DNA from: Laterigemmans sp052161645
GTDB taxonomy: Bacteria > Planctomycetota > Planctomycetia > Pirellulales > Pirellulaceae
Strand: one strand, 5' to 3'
NCBI GenBank assembly: GCA_052161645.1
Contig: CP197414.1
DNA: 64,000 nt
Shown piece by piece: positions 9,600-18,309 of the stretch. The translations under genes and the position numbers were made by a program. Every line of letters begins with the position of its first letter. The stretch's first letter is position 1. The notes below the pieces were generated by a model. It worked only from the letters and a program-made list of their open reading frames with translations, ran no database searches and had not been told where the DNA came from.

Positions 9600-10679
9600 T
9601 CATTCCGAACTTGTCTCAGCTGCTTCATCCAAATAGGTCACTGTCCAAGCACGTCCTAAACCGGCAATCGCATGCTTTCGCGTTGCCGCCAACAGACTTC
9701 CCGAACCGGGCATCAACAACGCCCAAACTCCGCTGGGCAATTCCGCAGCCAATTGAGGCTCGCCACCTTGCGCGGAGAGGGTCATGATTTGCCCAGTCAA
9801 GGTAGCTAAGATGATTTCGCCCGACTCTTTGTCGACCGCCAAGGCCGAAATCCAGTCTCCGGTTGTCGCCAGCACTTCCGCCTCGGCCCCCTCAGCCAAG
9901 CCGACTCGCCACAGCTTTTGATCTGCCCCACCAGCGATCAGGTGATTGCCATCGGCGGAAAAACTAACTCCCCAAATCGCCTGCTCACCTAACTCAATCG
10001 TCCGCTGACTGGCCAACTCGGGCCAGGAAACCAAATGCAAATGCCCGGCGCCATCGGCCGCCACCAACTGGTCTCCCGCGGGTGAAAACGCGAGCGCATA
10101 AATCTGCTGCGCGTCGAGTTCAAGGGTCTTGGCGACGGCACCTTTTTCCAGCGACCAGACAAACAGCTTGCCGACTTCGTTACCCGCGACAATCTGCTCA
10201 CCCGCTGGATCGAATTTCAAACAGCGAGCCCATTTTTCCAACGCGCCCTCATGCATGACCAATTCACCAGCGGCCCGGTCATAGACAGCCAAGTTACCTT
10301 GATAGTCGCTGCTGATGATCCGCTGGGCGTCACCTGCCACCGCCCAGACGCTGGAGGGATGCTGATAGAGCGGCTTGCCGCTGGCCAGAGAGCCCAGGGC
10401 AAACTCGACCACTGAGGCTTCGCGGTAAAGCAACCCTTCGGCAGTCGCGGCCACAGCGCCAGCATCTCCCAGCGGCGCGAGCGCGGTGACCCACTGGGCC
10501 GGCCAGCCCGCTGCGTTACTCGGTTCCTGATCGGCAGCAGCCGCTTGCTGATCGGCAGCAGCCGGTTGCTGGTCGGCTGGGGTTTCGCCGTCATCAGCCG
10601 CCCGCAAGCGGGGCTGAAGTGTCAGCAGCAGACTGGCGATCAAACAGACTACGGGAGCAATGCGAAGATGTCGTTGCAT
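9600..10679 (-). CDS. Exported WD40-like beta-propeller protein
   Basis: The 359-residue protein has a signal peptide (residues 1-27, ending RLRAA), a DQQPAAA-type low-complexity linker, then about six WD40/YVTN-like blades. Blade features include LAFSPAGDQLVAADGAGHLH and VSFSADGNHLIAGGADQKLW. No catalytic residues are expected; such propellers mediate binding outside the cytoplasm. The start is supported by AGGTGG six bases upstream of ATG 10679. That site lies inside one arm of a perfect 12-bp hairpin (separate entry), so translation may be gated by RNA structure. The gene follows the prenyltransferase-repeat gene by 111 bp in the same direction. Confidence 0.87.
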   Translation of the reverse strand: MQRHLRIAPVVCLIASLLLTLQPRLRAADDGETPADQQPAAADQQAAAADQEPSNAAGWPAQWVTALAPLGDAGAVAATAEGLLYREASVVEFALGSLASGKPLYQHPSSVWAVAGDAQRIISSDYQGNLAVYDRAAGELVMHEGALEKWARCLKFDPAGEQIVAGNEVGKLFVWSLEKGAVAKTLELDAQQIYALAFSPAGDQLVAADGAGHLHLVSWPELASQRTIELGEQAIWGVSFSADGNHLIAGGADQKLWRVGLAEGAEAEVLATTGDWISALAVDKESGEIILATLTGQIMTLSAQGGEPQLAAELPSGVWALLMPGSGSLLAATRKHAIAGLGRAWTVTYLDEAAETSSE

Positions 10680-10683
10680 GGAA

Positions 10684-10769
10684 AGCCACCTGGGATTCTA
10701 GGATTCAGAGCTAGCAACGAGGCCGCAGCCTCGATTAACTACGAATTCTAACTGGTCTCCCAGGTGGCT
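10684..10769 (-). promoter_or_regulatory. Leader hairpin covering the ribosome-binding site of the WD40-like gene
   Basis: Perfect 12-bp inverted arms, AGCCACCTGGGA at 10684-10695 and TCCCAGGTGGCT at 10758-10769, enclose a 62-bp loop. The loop has its own hairpin, CGAGGC-CGCA-GCCTCG, at 10718-10733. In minus-strand RNA the 3' arm contains AGGTGG, the only good ribosome-binding site for ATG 10679, so the folded stem would hide it. The structure begins 22 bp after the stop of the upstream gene, so it could also act as an attenuator or processing site. There is no U-run, which argues against a simple intrinsic terminator. Confidence 0.6.
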
Positions 10770-10790
10770 GTCGAATCGTCGACAAAAAAG

Positions 10791-11921
10791 CTACTTTTCT
10801 GGTTGGCAATAAGCGAGCGCTAGCAACGCGTAGCCGGTCACCAACGAGCGGTCACCCTCCAACCAACGCGGATTTTCTTGATTCACAAAGGAACCATCAG
10901 CCGCTTGTTGGCTGGCCAGCCGGTTAAATAAATCTTCCCGCCAGTTGTGCGAGGTTCCCGCGTCATCTGTCAAAACGTCGATTTCCGCGGCTGCGAGCGC
11001 TTTGGCGAAGGTGTGGTAATAGTAGTAAAGCCCCGCCGCCCCCATGCCGGGGTTTTCTTCCAAGCTGTAGTGGTTGCGAATGAAATTCAAAGCCGCAACG
11101 ACTCGAGGATCATCTTTCTCCACCCCGGCATACAGCATGCTTTTCAGCCCGGCGTAAGTCATCGAGCCATAGCTGCGGAGCCCGCCATCGACGGTCTTAC
11201 CCGCTTGACTCTCCCCACCCGCCGCCGGGGTGTAGTAAAAGCCACCATCATTTACTTTTGCCGCGTGTGGCGTGTCGTTAGCGGCCGACTCCAAGTTCTG
11301 GGTACGGCTGACGAACAGCAGCGCTTTCTGAATTGCTTCGTCCTCCGGACCTCTGCCAAGTTGATGCAGGGCTTCCATCATGAACGCGGTGTTGGACAAA
11401 TCGGGTCGCTTGTGCCGTCCGTATCCGGCGCCACCGTAAGCCGGATCACTCGACTCCAGCCCTTCGCCCTGATCCCACTGGATACCTTTGACGAATTTCT
11501 CTGCGGCTACCAAAATTTCGTCATATTTGCCGTTGCGATTTGCAATTTGCAACGCGCTCATGGCCAGGCACGTTTCGTAGTTGCGATGCGTGGAACCCTC
11601 AGCGTAAATGCCGCCATCGCTCCGCACGTTGGATTTCAGGAAAGCGAGCGCCTTCTGGATGGCCGGATTGTCGATCGTCGCCGGTCGGTGCTCAAGCACG
11701 GCTCGCACACCGAGACTGGTGATCCCCGTGCCAGACTGCCCGCTCAAAGCGCCTTCACCCGCTTCAGCTTGGCCACGCAAATAGAGAATCGCCCCATCGA
11801 CGACTTTCCGATAGCGTGCTTCGGTGACAGGCTCGGCTGCTACCGCTGCGGGGAAACCAACTGCACACGACGTAACGACGATTGCTAACGCGAACAACGT
11901 CGACCTGAATGTGGACTCCAT
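10791..11921 (-). CDS. Exported prenyltransferase/squalene-cyclase-repeat protein
   Basis: The 376-residue protein has a signal peptide (FALAIVVTSCAVGFPAAVAA, cleavage near residue 29) followed by alpha/alpha-barrel repeats of the prenyltransferase/squalene oxidase type. Repeated motifs include AIQKALAFLKSNVRSDGGIY, GGAGYGRHKRPDLSNTAFMM, and QQAADGSFVNQENPRW. The DxDD motif of true cyclases is not seen, so it is more likely a structural or binding relative than a terpene cyclase. It lies upstream of the WD40-like gene. A second protein of this type, membrane anchored, is at 54241-55923. Confidence 0.85.
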   Translation of the reverse strand: MESTFRSTLFALAIVVTSCAVGFPAAVAAEPVTEARYRKVVDGAILYLRGQAEAGEGALSGQSGTGITSLGVRAVLEHRPATIDNPAIQKALAFLKSNVRSDGGIYAEGSTHRNYETCLAMSALQIANRNGKYDEILVAAEKFVKGIQWDQGEGLESSDPAYGGAGYGRHKRPDLSNTAFMMEALHQLGRGPEDEAIQKALLFVSRTQNLESAANDTPHAAKVNDGGFYYTPAAGGESQAGKTVDGGLRSYGSMTYAGLKSMLYAGVEKDDPRVVAALNFIRNHYSLEENPGMGAAGLYYYYHTFAKALAAAEIDVLTDDAGTSHNWREDLFNRLASQQAADGSFVNQENPRWLEGDRSLVTGYALLALAYCQPEK

Positions 11922-12312
11922 AACGACTGATTTACCTATTTAGGGGACTACAACTGGACCAGATTCAGCGGATCGGAAACCACAGGACACAACGGCAAAT
12001 GCCACAATGACTGTTGGCTCTGGAATGGAAGCGGATCACCCAGCGGATTACCGAGCGAAAACCAAACCCATTCCATCTTATCCCACCGCAAACCAGTGGA
12101 CAGATAGCGACGGAATTTTCGCCTCGTGGCGATCATTTCGGCACAATTTCACCAGCGGGCCATTCCCACAATCGCTGCATTCGTTAGATCCGCTGTAGTT
12201 CGAGTTAATCTTCGTAAACTACTCAAACCGGCAAGTTGATTCCGATGTATGAGTACCAGCTCGCCCCGGCCGCACCGGGTCAGCATCGTTCCCCCAGCGC
12301 CCCGACGCCATC
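11922..12312. other. Intergenic region between divergent genes
   Basis: This 391-bp spacer separates the minus-strand repeat protein from the small plus-strand coiled-coil gene. I see no gene with protein-like composition, no RNA gene and no clear repeat. It presumably holds both promoters; the AT-richer stretch near 12190-12250 precedes the plus-strand gene. Confidence 0.35.
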
Positions 12313-12789
12313 ATGTCCGGACAAAGTTTCCCCCCTACTTTCTTGACGGACTCGCCTCAGGAAGCCGAATTGCCGCTGGGACGCCAACAACGCATCGATA
12401 CACCGCATCCGCTGCGTAGCGCCGGCAAACGGTCCTTGCAGCAGCTTCCGGTAGCGCTGGCAGCTGGGAGCGATCGGCCCGCTGTCAATCCACCGATCGC
12501 GGGAGAGCAAGCCAGCGAACGCGATGAACAATTAGCTTGGGCCGACAGCCTGCTGCGATTACATGCCGCGGACCTCATCTCACAGCTGCAGCACTGGGGG
12601 GCGGAGGTCGACGCGCGGGAAAGCCAACTGAATGCCCGCGACGCGCTAGCCGATCTGCGGGAGCGGCAATTCCGCCATTGGCAAAAATCGCAACAACAAC
12701 AGATCGAAGAGTCGAAGCGGCGAGCCGAGAGCGAAGAACAAGCGCTGCGGGCAACTTTGCGCCGCGCCGCCGCCGCGGCGGCCGTCTGA
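12313..12789 (+). CDS. Small hypothetical protein with C-terminal coiled coil
   Basis: The 158-residue protein was not recognised. Its first 70 residues are Pro/Ser/Gln-rich and probably disordered. Residues about 70-150 are charged and helical with heptad-like spacing (DSLLRLHAADLISQLQHWG, then Glu/Arg/Gln-rich), ending in an Ala run. There is no signal peptide or membrane segment. The frame is GC-rich with normal codon bias for the window. An upstream ATG at 12245 is out of frame. The gene faces the Gly/Met-rich gene tail to tail across a 234-bp spacer. Confidence 0.6.
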   Translation: MSGQSFPPTFLTDSPQEAELPLGRQQRIDTPHPLRSAGKRSLQQLPVALAAGSDRPAVNPPIAGEQASERDEQLAWADSLLRLHAADLISQLQHWGAEVDARESQLNARDALADLRERQFRHWQKSQQQQIEESKRRAESEEQALRATLRRAAAAAAV

Positions 12790-12945
12790 GCTGAGTCGGT
12801 TAAGCTCGTGCTCGTGCTCGATACCCCGACACCGAGTCCAAGTACCATTTCATTAAGTACGAGTTGGCAGCCTGGGTTGCCACGCGGCATAGTTTCTTAC
12901 AAGCAATTTACGCCGATTAGGTTACTCGACCCCAACTCAGCGCAC

Positions 12946-12985
12946 AAAAAAAGCGTCGGATGCAATGTTCTGCACCCAACGCTTT
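12946..12985 (-). terminator. Intrinsic terminator for the Gly/Met-rich gene
   Basis: A stem with AAAGCGT (12950-12956) paired to ACGCTTT (12979-12985), extended inward by GG/CC and TGCA/TGCA, is followed on the minus strand by a U-run (complement of A bases 12946-12952). It lies about 40 bp after the stop codon of the minus-strand gene ending at 13024, which is the expected position and orientation. Confidence 0.7.
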
Positions 12986-13023
12986 CGTGATTCTAACGAT
13001 GCTCTAAGTTGCTAATTCAGCAA

Positions 13024-13920
13024 TCAGTTCTCGGCGTACTTGTCATTCTCTTTGCTGGCTTCATCGGCGAGCCGAGCGGCTTCCGAAGCGACGACCATTG
13101 CTTGACGCAACTCAATGGGCGAAAAGAAAGGAATGTTGCCGGTATACTTGCTGACAACGCGATTCTTCAGAGCCAAATCGGTCCAACCCATGTTGTCGGT
13201 GTAGTGCCATGCGGCTGCTTGTGCCACGTTTTGCGTGACGCGCCCGTGTGACAACAAACGGCAAATCTGAGCAACTCGCGGATCGGCTGAAATCACTTCC
13301 AGGGGAACGATTTGGTAAGCCATTTTCGGACGCGGATCTGGCTTGCCATGCTCGAGGCAAACCGTGGCAACCTTCAGCTTGCGGGTTTTCTGAGGTGCGA
13401 CACGCATCATCATGCCGCCGCCGCCCATGCCACCCATACCGCCCATGCCGCCGCCACCCATCATGCCACCGCCACCCATGCCACCCATGCCGCCGCCGCC
13501 CATGCCACCGCCCATCCCTTGACCGCCCATGCCACCCATGCCACCCATACCGCCACCGCCCATGCCACCCATACCGCCCATGCCGCCGCCGCCCATCATG
13601 CCGCCACCGCCCATGCCGCCGCCCATCATTTGCGGATTGACATTCACGGCGCCAAAGGTCTCAGGCAGACGCAAGATGACATCTTTGTCGCTGAGATTTT
13701 TGAAAATCACATTTGCGTTGGTAGCGTCTTTGGGGATGAACTTGACATCGACAGTGCCGTCACGCATCGCTGCGAATAGATCGACCGACGCCTCCAGTTG
13801 CACATCGTCGGCTTTGACGCCGTCAGCTTTTTCGTCAGCACGAACTGTGGCCGGTGCCGCGGCGAACGCGGCCAACATCGCGAGCGCGATACTTGTGCGG
13901 AAAAACATTGTAAATTTCAT
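13024..13920 (-). CDS. Exported Gly/Met-rich protein
   Basis: The 298-residue protein begins with a signal peptide (residues 1-27, ending ATVRADE). Residues about 28-97 form a soluble segment (VDLFAAMRDGTVDVKFIPKD). Residues about 98-172 are a low-complexity tract of MGG, GGMGG and GGGMM units. The C-terminal part (KTRKLKVATVCLEHGKPDPR onward) continues with a conserved-looking helical domain containing RVAQICRLLSHG and AAAWHYTDNMGW. I do not recognise a named family. Methionine-rich tracts can bind Cu(I) or be flexible linkers, which is inference only. The frame stays open to 14226, but that extension overlaps the reductase gene and lacks export features, so ATG 13920 with an upstream GAGGGG was chosen. 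An intrinsic terminator follows. Confidence 0.82.
   Translation of the reverse strand: MKFTMFFRTSIALAMLAAFAAAPATVRADEKADGVKADDVQLEASVDLFAAMRDGTVDVKFIPKDATNANVIFKNLSDKDVILRLPETFGAVNVNPQMMGGGMGGGGMMGGGGMGGMGGMGGGGMGGMGGMGGQGMGGGMGGGGMGGMGGGGMMGGGGMGGMGGMGGGGMMMRVAPQKTRKLKVATVCLEHGKPDPRPKMAYQIVPLEVISADPRVAQICRLLSHGRVTQNVAQAAAWHYTDNMGWTDLALKNRVVSKYTGNIPFFSPIELRQAMVVASEAARLADEASKENDKYAEN
13405..13629 (-). repeat. Gly/Met minisatellite inside the exported protein
   Basis: About 225 bp consist of imperfect copies of CCCATGCCGCC / CCCATACCGCC-type units read on the plus strand, encoding GGMGG and GGGMM runs on the minus strand. Unit length is a multiple of three, so expansion or contraction keeps the frame. 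Confidence 0.8.
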
Positions 13921-14095
13921 CGTGTGTGGACCCCTCTGGTGCCTCGTTCCGTTCCGTCGTGACTGGAACGCCCAGCCAACGACTACAAAATAAAAAGGAG
14001 CCGAGCGAAGATTCGTCTTTGCTAAACCTAACCGCATCACAATGCGATTGCGGTTTCCCCTAGGAATTGCAGACCCTACCTCCGTTACAGCCTCC

Positions 14096-16501
14096 TTAGA
14101 ATACACACTTTGTTGGCCGCGGCCAAGGAAATTTCGCGAATCCCGCCGAGGTTTCAAGCCACTGCTTGACCCATACCAGCGGGGGATCACTCTCCGGGGC
14201 TCGCGACCTGAGCAGAAATCGATCAATCCACCGCATTTGTTCTAGCAACTGTTGCGGACTATCGACATTCAACAGCGGAATGCCCATTCGCACTCCGCTA
14301 CCACCAAAAAATATGCGAAATTCCCCAGTTCGCTCGGCAACCACCCCCATCGCGACCGACAACGGGTGTGAACATCCGTTTGCACAACCGCTGACCGCGA
14401 CGGTCAATGGCGACTCCACCGAAAGACTAGTCAAACGGCGAATTTCCCCTGCCAACTGATCCGCAACTTCGTACCAAAGTCCATAATCACGTTCCGCCGC
14501 CGCGACCGCCAGCGGACAAGTTGGCAAGGCCACGCAGGTTAGCACTCGCAAATTAGCGGTCTCCCGCGGAAAATGCCGTCGCAACCAAGCTTCCGCGGTG
14601 ACTCGCCCGGCCGCCGAAATATCACCAATCACCAACGTGTGCTGTGGCCCGATCCGCAGCCACTGCCCCAGCTCGACAAGCTCCTGCCAAACTGCCAACG
14701 CTGGCAAGCCCTGACCGCTCGCATCACCCAACCGCCCAGTCGGCACCGGCAGGACCAAAGTCCATCGAGCGGCACCCGAAGCATGCCAACCGACATGCGA
14801 CTGACAGTCTGCAGGCAACGCGGCAGGCAACGCGACGGTGAAATCGTGCGCGGTTGCGGGTCCAAGCAGCTCCCCCACTGCTTCGCGTAACCGGGCAATT
14901 CCCAACCGCTGGACCAAGTACTTCAAGCGACGCTGGGGTCGCGGTCCGTCGGCGATTAATCGTTGATGCAAGTCCATCAAGCGAGTCACCAACTGGGCAA
15001 CCCGCTCATATCGCACCCTGCCCAAGTGAACCGCCAACTGCGGGTACGAACCCACGCGACCGGGACGATAAGCGGTCGAACCTCCCACGTAACAGTCAAC
15101 CCAGACCTGATCGTGATGCGGGTCTTGCCCCTTATTCTGCTCTTCCCACTGGTCAACGCCGACAACGAGTCCCAAGTCATTGTTGAGTACGTTCACACAA
15201 TTGTCGTCTCGGGTGGCAACGGCAATCTTCCACTTGTGCGGCAGGTAACCGGCAGGATAGGCGGAATCCACTGACGATGCCACTGACGAGTCAACAGCCT
15301 GCGAGTCAGTAGTTATCGAGTTACCAGGCGTTGAGTCAGCTGCCGGGGAGTCGAGCGAGTAGTCCAGCCAGGCAGCTTGAGGCAGAAATTTTCGCGCCAA
15401 ATCACTGGCTAACTCGCGGGCTTTGAGAGCCGCGATCGATCGCGGCTGCAGCGGACAGCAAGTCACGTTTCTCAGCGTGTTGCCGCAGCTGCCGCGCGAA
15501 GTGAGTGCCACGGCGGCGAGTTCCGCAAGCAAATCGCCCGCCCGCCCCCAAGCGACACCATGAAACTGCAACCCCTGCCGCATGGTCAGCCGCAGCGTGC
15601 CATCTCCAAACCTCTCCGCCAATCCCACCAAACGAGCGAACTGGCCGCTGGTCAGCGCTCCGCCGGTGGTCTTAACGCGAACCATCCAACGCCGCGCCGC
15701 GCTGGAACTGGTCCCACCGGCATGGACGCCTCCAGAAATGCCTCCGCTGGAAATACTCCCACTGCGATCGAGCTCGTTGCGATCCAGCTCGGGGCTTTGC
15801 GGCAGCGGTCGCAGCTTTTGGGCGTACGCACCCAACAGCCCCAGGGTCCGGCGATATCGACGAGCCATCCGCAGCGTTTCGCTGGTTGCCGGCTGGCTCA
15901 GCAAGCCACTTATGCTGCCGATAGCGTCCACTACATGATCTTCAACCGATAAGGCACTGACCGCCGCCGGCAGCGAAGCTGGCAGCGAAGCCGGCGATGA
16001 ATCTGGAAGCGATGGCGATTCAGCAACCACAGCTTGCGCGGGCAGCCATTGAATTCGTGACAAGCCGAACTCGGCCGCCAAGTGAGCAGCCAACGGACCC
16101 AAAGCGGCAGCGGCTGTTCCCACGAACTGGATGAGTCCCACGGCCCGGTCTAGAGAAACGTCGGTATCGACAACGATCACGGGGGCCGAGCTAGCTGCGG
16201 CAGCACGTCGTAAAGCGACCGCCAGTTCGCGTGCTCGAGCCGCTTGAACTTGATCCTCTCGACCGCTGACTCGCAATAATTCGCCACGCAAAACTGGTGC
16301 CGAATTTGCAGCAACGTCCTGGGCGGAGCGAGTTGCCGTCGACTCAGCCAGCGGTTGGTGTTCGCTGAGCACTTGCCCCAGCCAACGGCCCTCGGCATTT
16401 TGCACGACGACATCCTGGCCACGTTGGCAGTCGACGCCGTGAATCGTGCCAAACCAATCGATCCGCTGCAGATGGCCATAACGGACGAGGCAACGTTTCA
16501 C
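14096..16501 (-). CDS. Siroheme sulfite/nitrite reductase with N-terminal PSP1-like domain
   Basis: The 801-residue protein has the two ferredoxin-like half domains and two siroheme/4Fe-4S domains of the assimilatory sulfite/nitrite reductase family. Cluster ligands are visible as C-x5-C (CVALPTC, Cys656 and Cys662) and C-x3-C (GCANGC, Cys706 and Cys710); GSCGNTLRNVTCCP lies at 338-350. Residues 1-155 are not part of that family. They match the PSP1 pattern (LVRYGHLQRIDWFG, WLGQVLSE, VIVVDTDVSLDR, LAAHLAAEFGLSRIQWLP) and align with the PSP1 protein at 8472-9374. Ser/Asp/Gly-rich insertions lie at about 162-182, 240-270 and 383-415. It starts 12 bp after aspartate kinase, so sulfur assimilation and the aspartate pathway are probably co-expressed. 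Sulfite versus nitrite specificity is not decided by sequence. Confidence 0.88.
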   Translation of the reverse strand: MKRCLVRYGHLQRIDWFGTIHGVDCQRGQDVVVQNAEGRWLGQVLSEHQPLAESTATRSAQDVAANSAPVLRGELLRVSGREDQVQAARARELAVALRRAAAASSAPVIVVDTDVSLDRAVGLIQFVGTAAAALGPLAAHLAAEFGLSRIQWLPAQAVVAESPSLPDSSPASLPASLPAAVSALSVEDHVVDAIGSISGLLSQPATSETLRMARRYRRTLGLLGAYAQKLRPLPQSPELDRNELDRSGSISSGGISGGVHAGGTSSSAARRWMVRVKTTGGALTSGQFARLVGLAERFGDGTLRLTMRQGLQFHGVAWGRAGDLLAELAAVALTSRGSCGNTLRNVTCCPLQPRSIAALKARELASDLARKFLPQAAWLDYSLDSPAADSTPGNSITTDSQAVDSSVASSVDSAYPAGYLPHKWKIAVATRDDNCVNVLNNDLGLVVGVDQWEEQNKGQDPHHDQVWVDCYVGGSTAYRPGRVGSYPQLAVHLGRVRYERVAQLVTRLMDLHQRLIADGPRPQRRLKYLVQRLGIARLREAVGELLGPATAHDFTVALPAALPADCQSHVGWHASGAARWTLVLPVPTGRLGDASGQGLPALAVWQELVELGQWLRIGPQHTLVIGDISAAGRVTAEAWLRRHFPRETANLRVLTCVALPTCPLAVAAAERDYGLWYEVADQLAGEIRRLTSLSVESPLTVAVSGCANGCSHPLSVAMGVVAERTGEFRIFFGGSGVRMGIPLLNVDSPQQLLEQMRWIDRFLLRSRAPESDPPLVWVKQWLETSAGFAKFPWPRPTKCVF

Positions 16502-16513
16502 GGCGACGATACC

Positions 16514-18301
16514 TTATTGCAGCGACTCAGCGAAAGCCTGCTTGAGGGCATTGAGACCAGCTTGCGCGTGCGCCGAAGCGATGACCGCGTTGACTTGTAA
16601 TTCGCTGGTGTTGATCATCAAGACATTGATGCCGACTTCCGCCAACGCGCGAAACATCACGGTACCGACGCTGGTGTGGCTCCGCAGTCCGATCCCACTG
16701 ACGGTCAACTTGGCGATCTTTTCAGTCCCGCTGTAATCATCCAACCCATGCTTTTGCGCGAGTTGCTCGGCGACCGCCAAACAATCAGCCAACTCCTTTT
16801 CTTTGACCGTCAAACTGATGCTGGTGCGATCATCTTTGCCATCGATGCCTTGCACAATCATATCGACAAAGATGCCCGCTTGGCCGATTGCGTCGAACAT
16901 GTCGGCGGCGAAACCAGGTTGATCCGGCACGCCTCGCAGCGTGACCAGCGCTTGATCATCCACCATCGCGATGCCGGTCAAAGTCAGTTCTTCCAGGGCA
17001 TCATCGCGAAGTCGTGAGACGAGCGTCGCCATGTCAGTCCGTTCCACGCGTTCGGCGCGGATCTGTTCCCACGATTTGGCGTCGTCAGGTTTTTGTTCGA
17101 GGGCGAATTGGCCGTGCACGATCCGCAGGGCGTTTTGAGCCGCATCGCGGGCCACCATCGCGGAGATCTTAATTTCGCTGGTCGTAATCATCTGCAGATT
17201 GACCCCCGCATCGGCCAACGCCCGGAACATGCGGTGGGCGACGCCGGTTTGCCGCGCCATGCCCAACCCGACGACGGAAACTTTGGAGACGTTGTCGTCA
17301 TGGGTAATGCGTTCCACGCCGATGGTGCCGGCCGCTTCGCGGAGCGCTTCGAGAGTTGCTTTTAATTCTTCGACGGGCACGCTGAAGGAAATATCAGCCC
17401 GACCCGCTTGGCCGACGTTTTGGACAATCATGTCGACGGCAATTTTGCGAGCCGCGATCCGCGAAAAGATCTCCAGACTGGTCCCCGGCACATCGGGCAC
17501 GCCGTGGACCGTCACCCGCGCTTCATCACGTGTCAACGTGGCACCCGAAACCGGCGCTGTCTCGCTCTCCGGTTCATCGACAATCATGGTCCCCTCGGTG
17601 TCCGAAAAGCTGCTGCGGACATGAATCGGCACGCGAAATTTCTTAGCGAACTCGATCGAGCGACTATGCATGACGCCGGCGCCCAGGCTCGCCAGCTCCA
17701 GCATCTCATCGTAACTAATCACGTCGACTCGCCGCGCCTCGGGCAAGATGCGAGGGTCGGTGGTGTAAACACCATCGACATCGGTGTAGATCTCACAGGC
17801 GTCGGCCCGCAGCACCGCGGCCAGGGCAACAGCCGTGGTGTCGCTGCCGCCCCGTCCCAGGGTGGTGATATTTAAATCCTCGTCGATCCCCTGAAAACCG
17901 GCGGCGATGACAATGTTGCCGGCGTTGAGCAACCGTTCAATCCGCTCAGTGCTGATCGATTGAATCCGCGCCTTGGTAAAAGTGTTGTCGGTACGAATAC
18001 CGATCTGGCCGCCGGTGAGACTGACGGCGCTGCTCCCCAAGGCATCGATCGCCATCGCCACCAACGCGACGCTGACCTGTTCTCCGGTCGAAACCAACAT
18101 ATCCAGCTCGCGAGCCGGTGGGCGCTCGTTGATTTGATTCGCCAAATCCAGCAAACGATCGGTATTTTTACCCATCGCGCTGACCACCATCACCACTTTA
18201 TGGCCTCGCTGCTGGGCGCGAATCGCTTTGCGAGCAGCCGCGCGAATTTTTTCCGCATCGGCAACGCTGGTGCCACCAAACTTTTGAACAATTAAGGACA
18301 T
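16514..18301 (-). CDS. lysC: Aspartate kinase with four ACT domains
   Basis: The 595-residue enzyme phosphorylates aspartate, the first step toward Lys, Met and Thr. The kinase domain (residues 1-260) has MSLIVQKFGGTSV, VVSAMGKNTDRLL, FQGIDEDLNITTLGRGGSDT and the CEIYTDVDGVYTTDPR segment. Two pairs of ACT domains follow (about 265-420 and 440-595), each pair with a VPDxPG motif and a second half with MITTSEIKIS or MINTSELQVN. Four ACT domains are known from cyanobacterial enzymes, where they mediate Lys/Thr feedback. The frame extends to 18388, but homology begins at MSLIVQ. It lies 8 bp after the ApgM-family gene and 12 bp before the reductase. Confidence 0.95.
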   Translation of the reverse strand: MSLIVQKFGGTSVADAEKIRAAARKAIRAQQRGHKVVMVVSAMGKNTDRLLDLANQINERPPARELDMLVSTGEQVSVALVAMAIDALGSSAVSLTGGQIGIRTDNTFTKARIQSISTERIERLLNAGNIVIAAGFQGIDEDLNITTLGRGGSDTTAVALAAVLRADACEIYTDVDGVYTTDPRILPEARRVDVISYDEMLELASLGAGVMHSRSIEFAKKFRVPIHVRSSFSDTEGTMIVDEPESETAPVSGATLTRDEARVTVHGVPDVPGTSLEIFSRIAARKIAVDMIVQNVGQAGRADISFSVPVEELKATLEALREAAGTIGVERITHDDNVSKVSVVGLGMARQTGVAHRMFRALADAGVNLQMITTSEIKISAMVARDAAQNALRIVHGQFALEQKPDDAKSWEQIRAERVERTDMATLVSRLRDDALEELTLTGIAMVDDQALVTLRGVPDQPGFAADMFDAIGQAGIFVDMIVQGIDGKDDRTSISLTVKEKELADCLAVAEQLAQKHGLDDYSGTEKIAKLTVSGIGLRSHTSVGTVMFRALAEVGINVLMINTSELQVNAVIASAHAQAGLNALKQAFAESLQ

Positions 18302-18309
18302 GCCTAGAG

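Noticed and set aside
10684..10769. Intrinsic terminator for the upstream gene
   Set aside because: There is no U-run after the stem on the minus strand; the arm instead covers a ribosome-binding site.
10947..11888. 313-codon open frame on the plus strand
   Set aside because: It is the antisense of the prenyltransferase-repeat gene; composition is not protein-like.
13921..14226. N-terminal extension of the Gly/Met-rich gene
   Set aside because: It overlaps the sulfite reductase gene, has no export signal, and a perfect signal peptide starts at ATG 13920.
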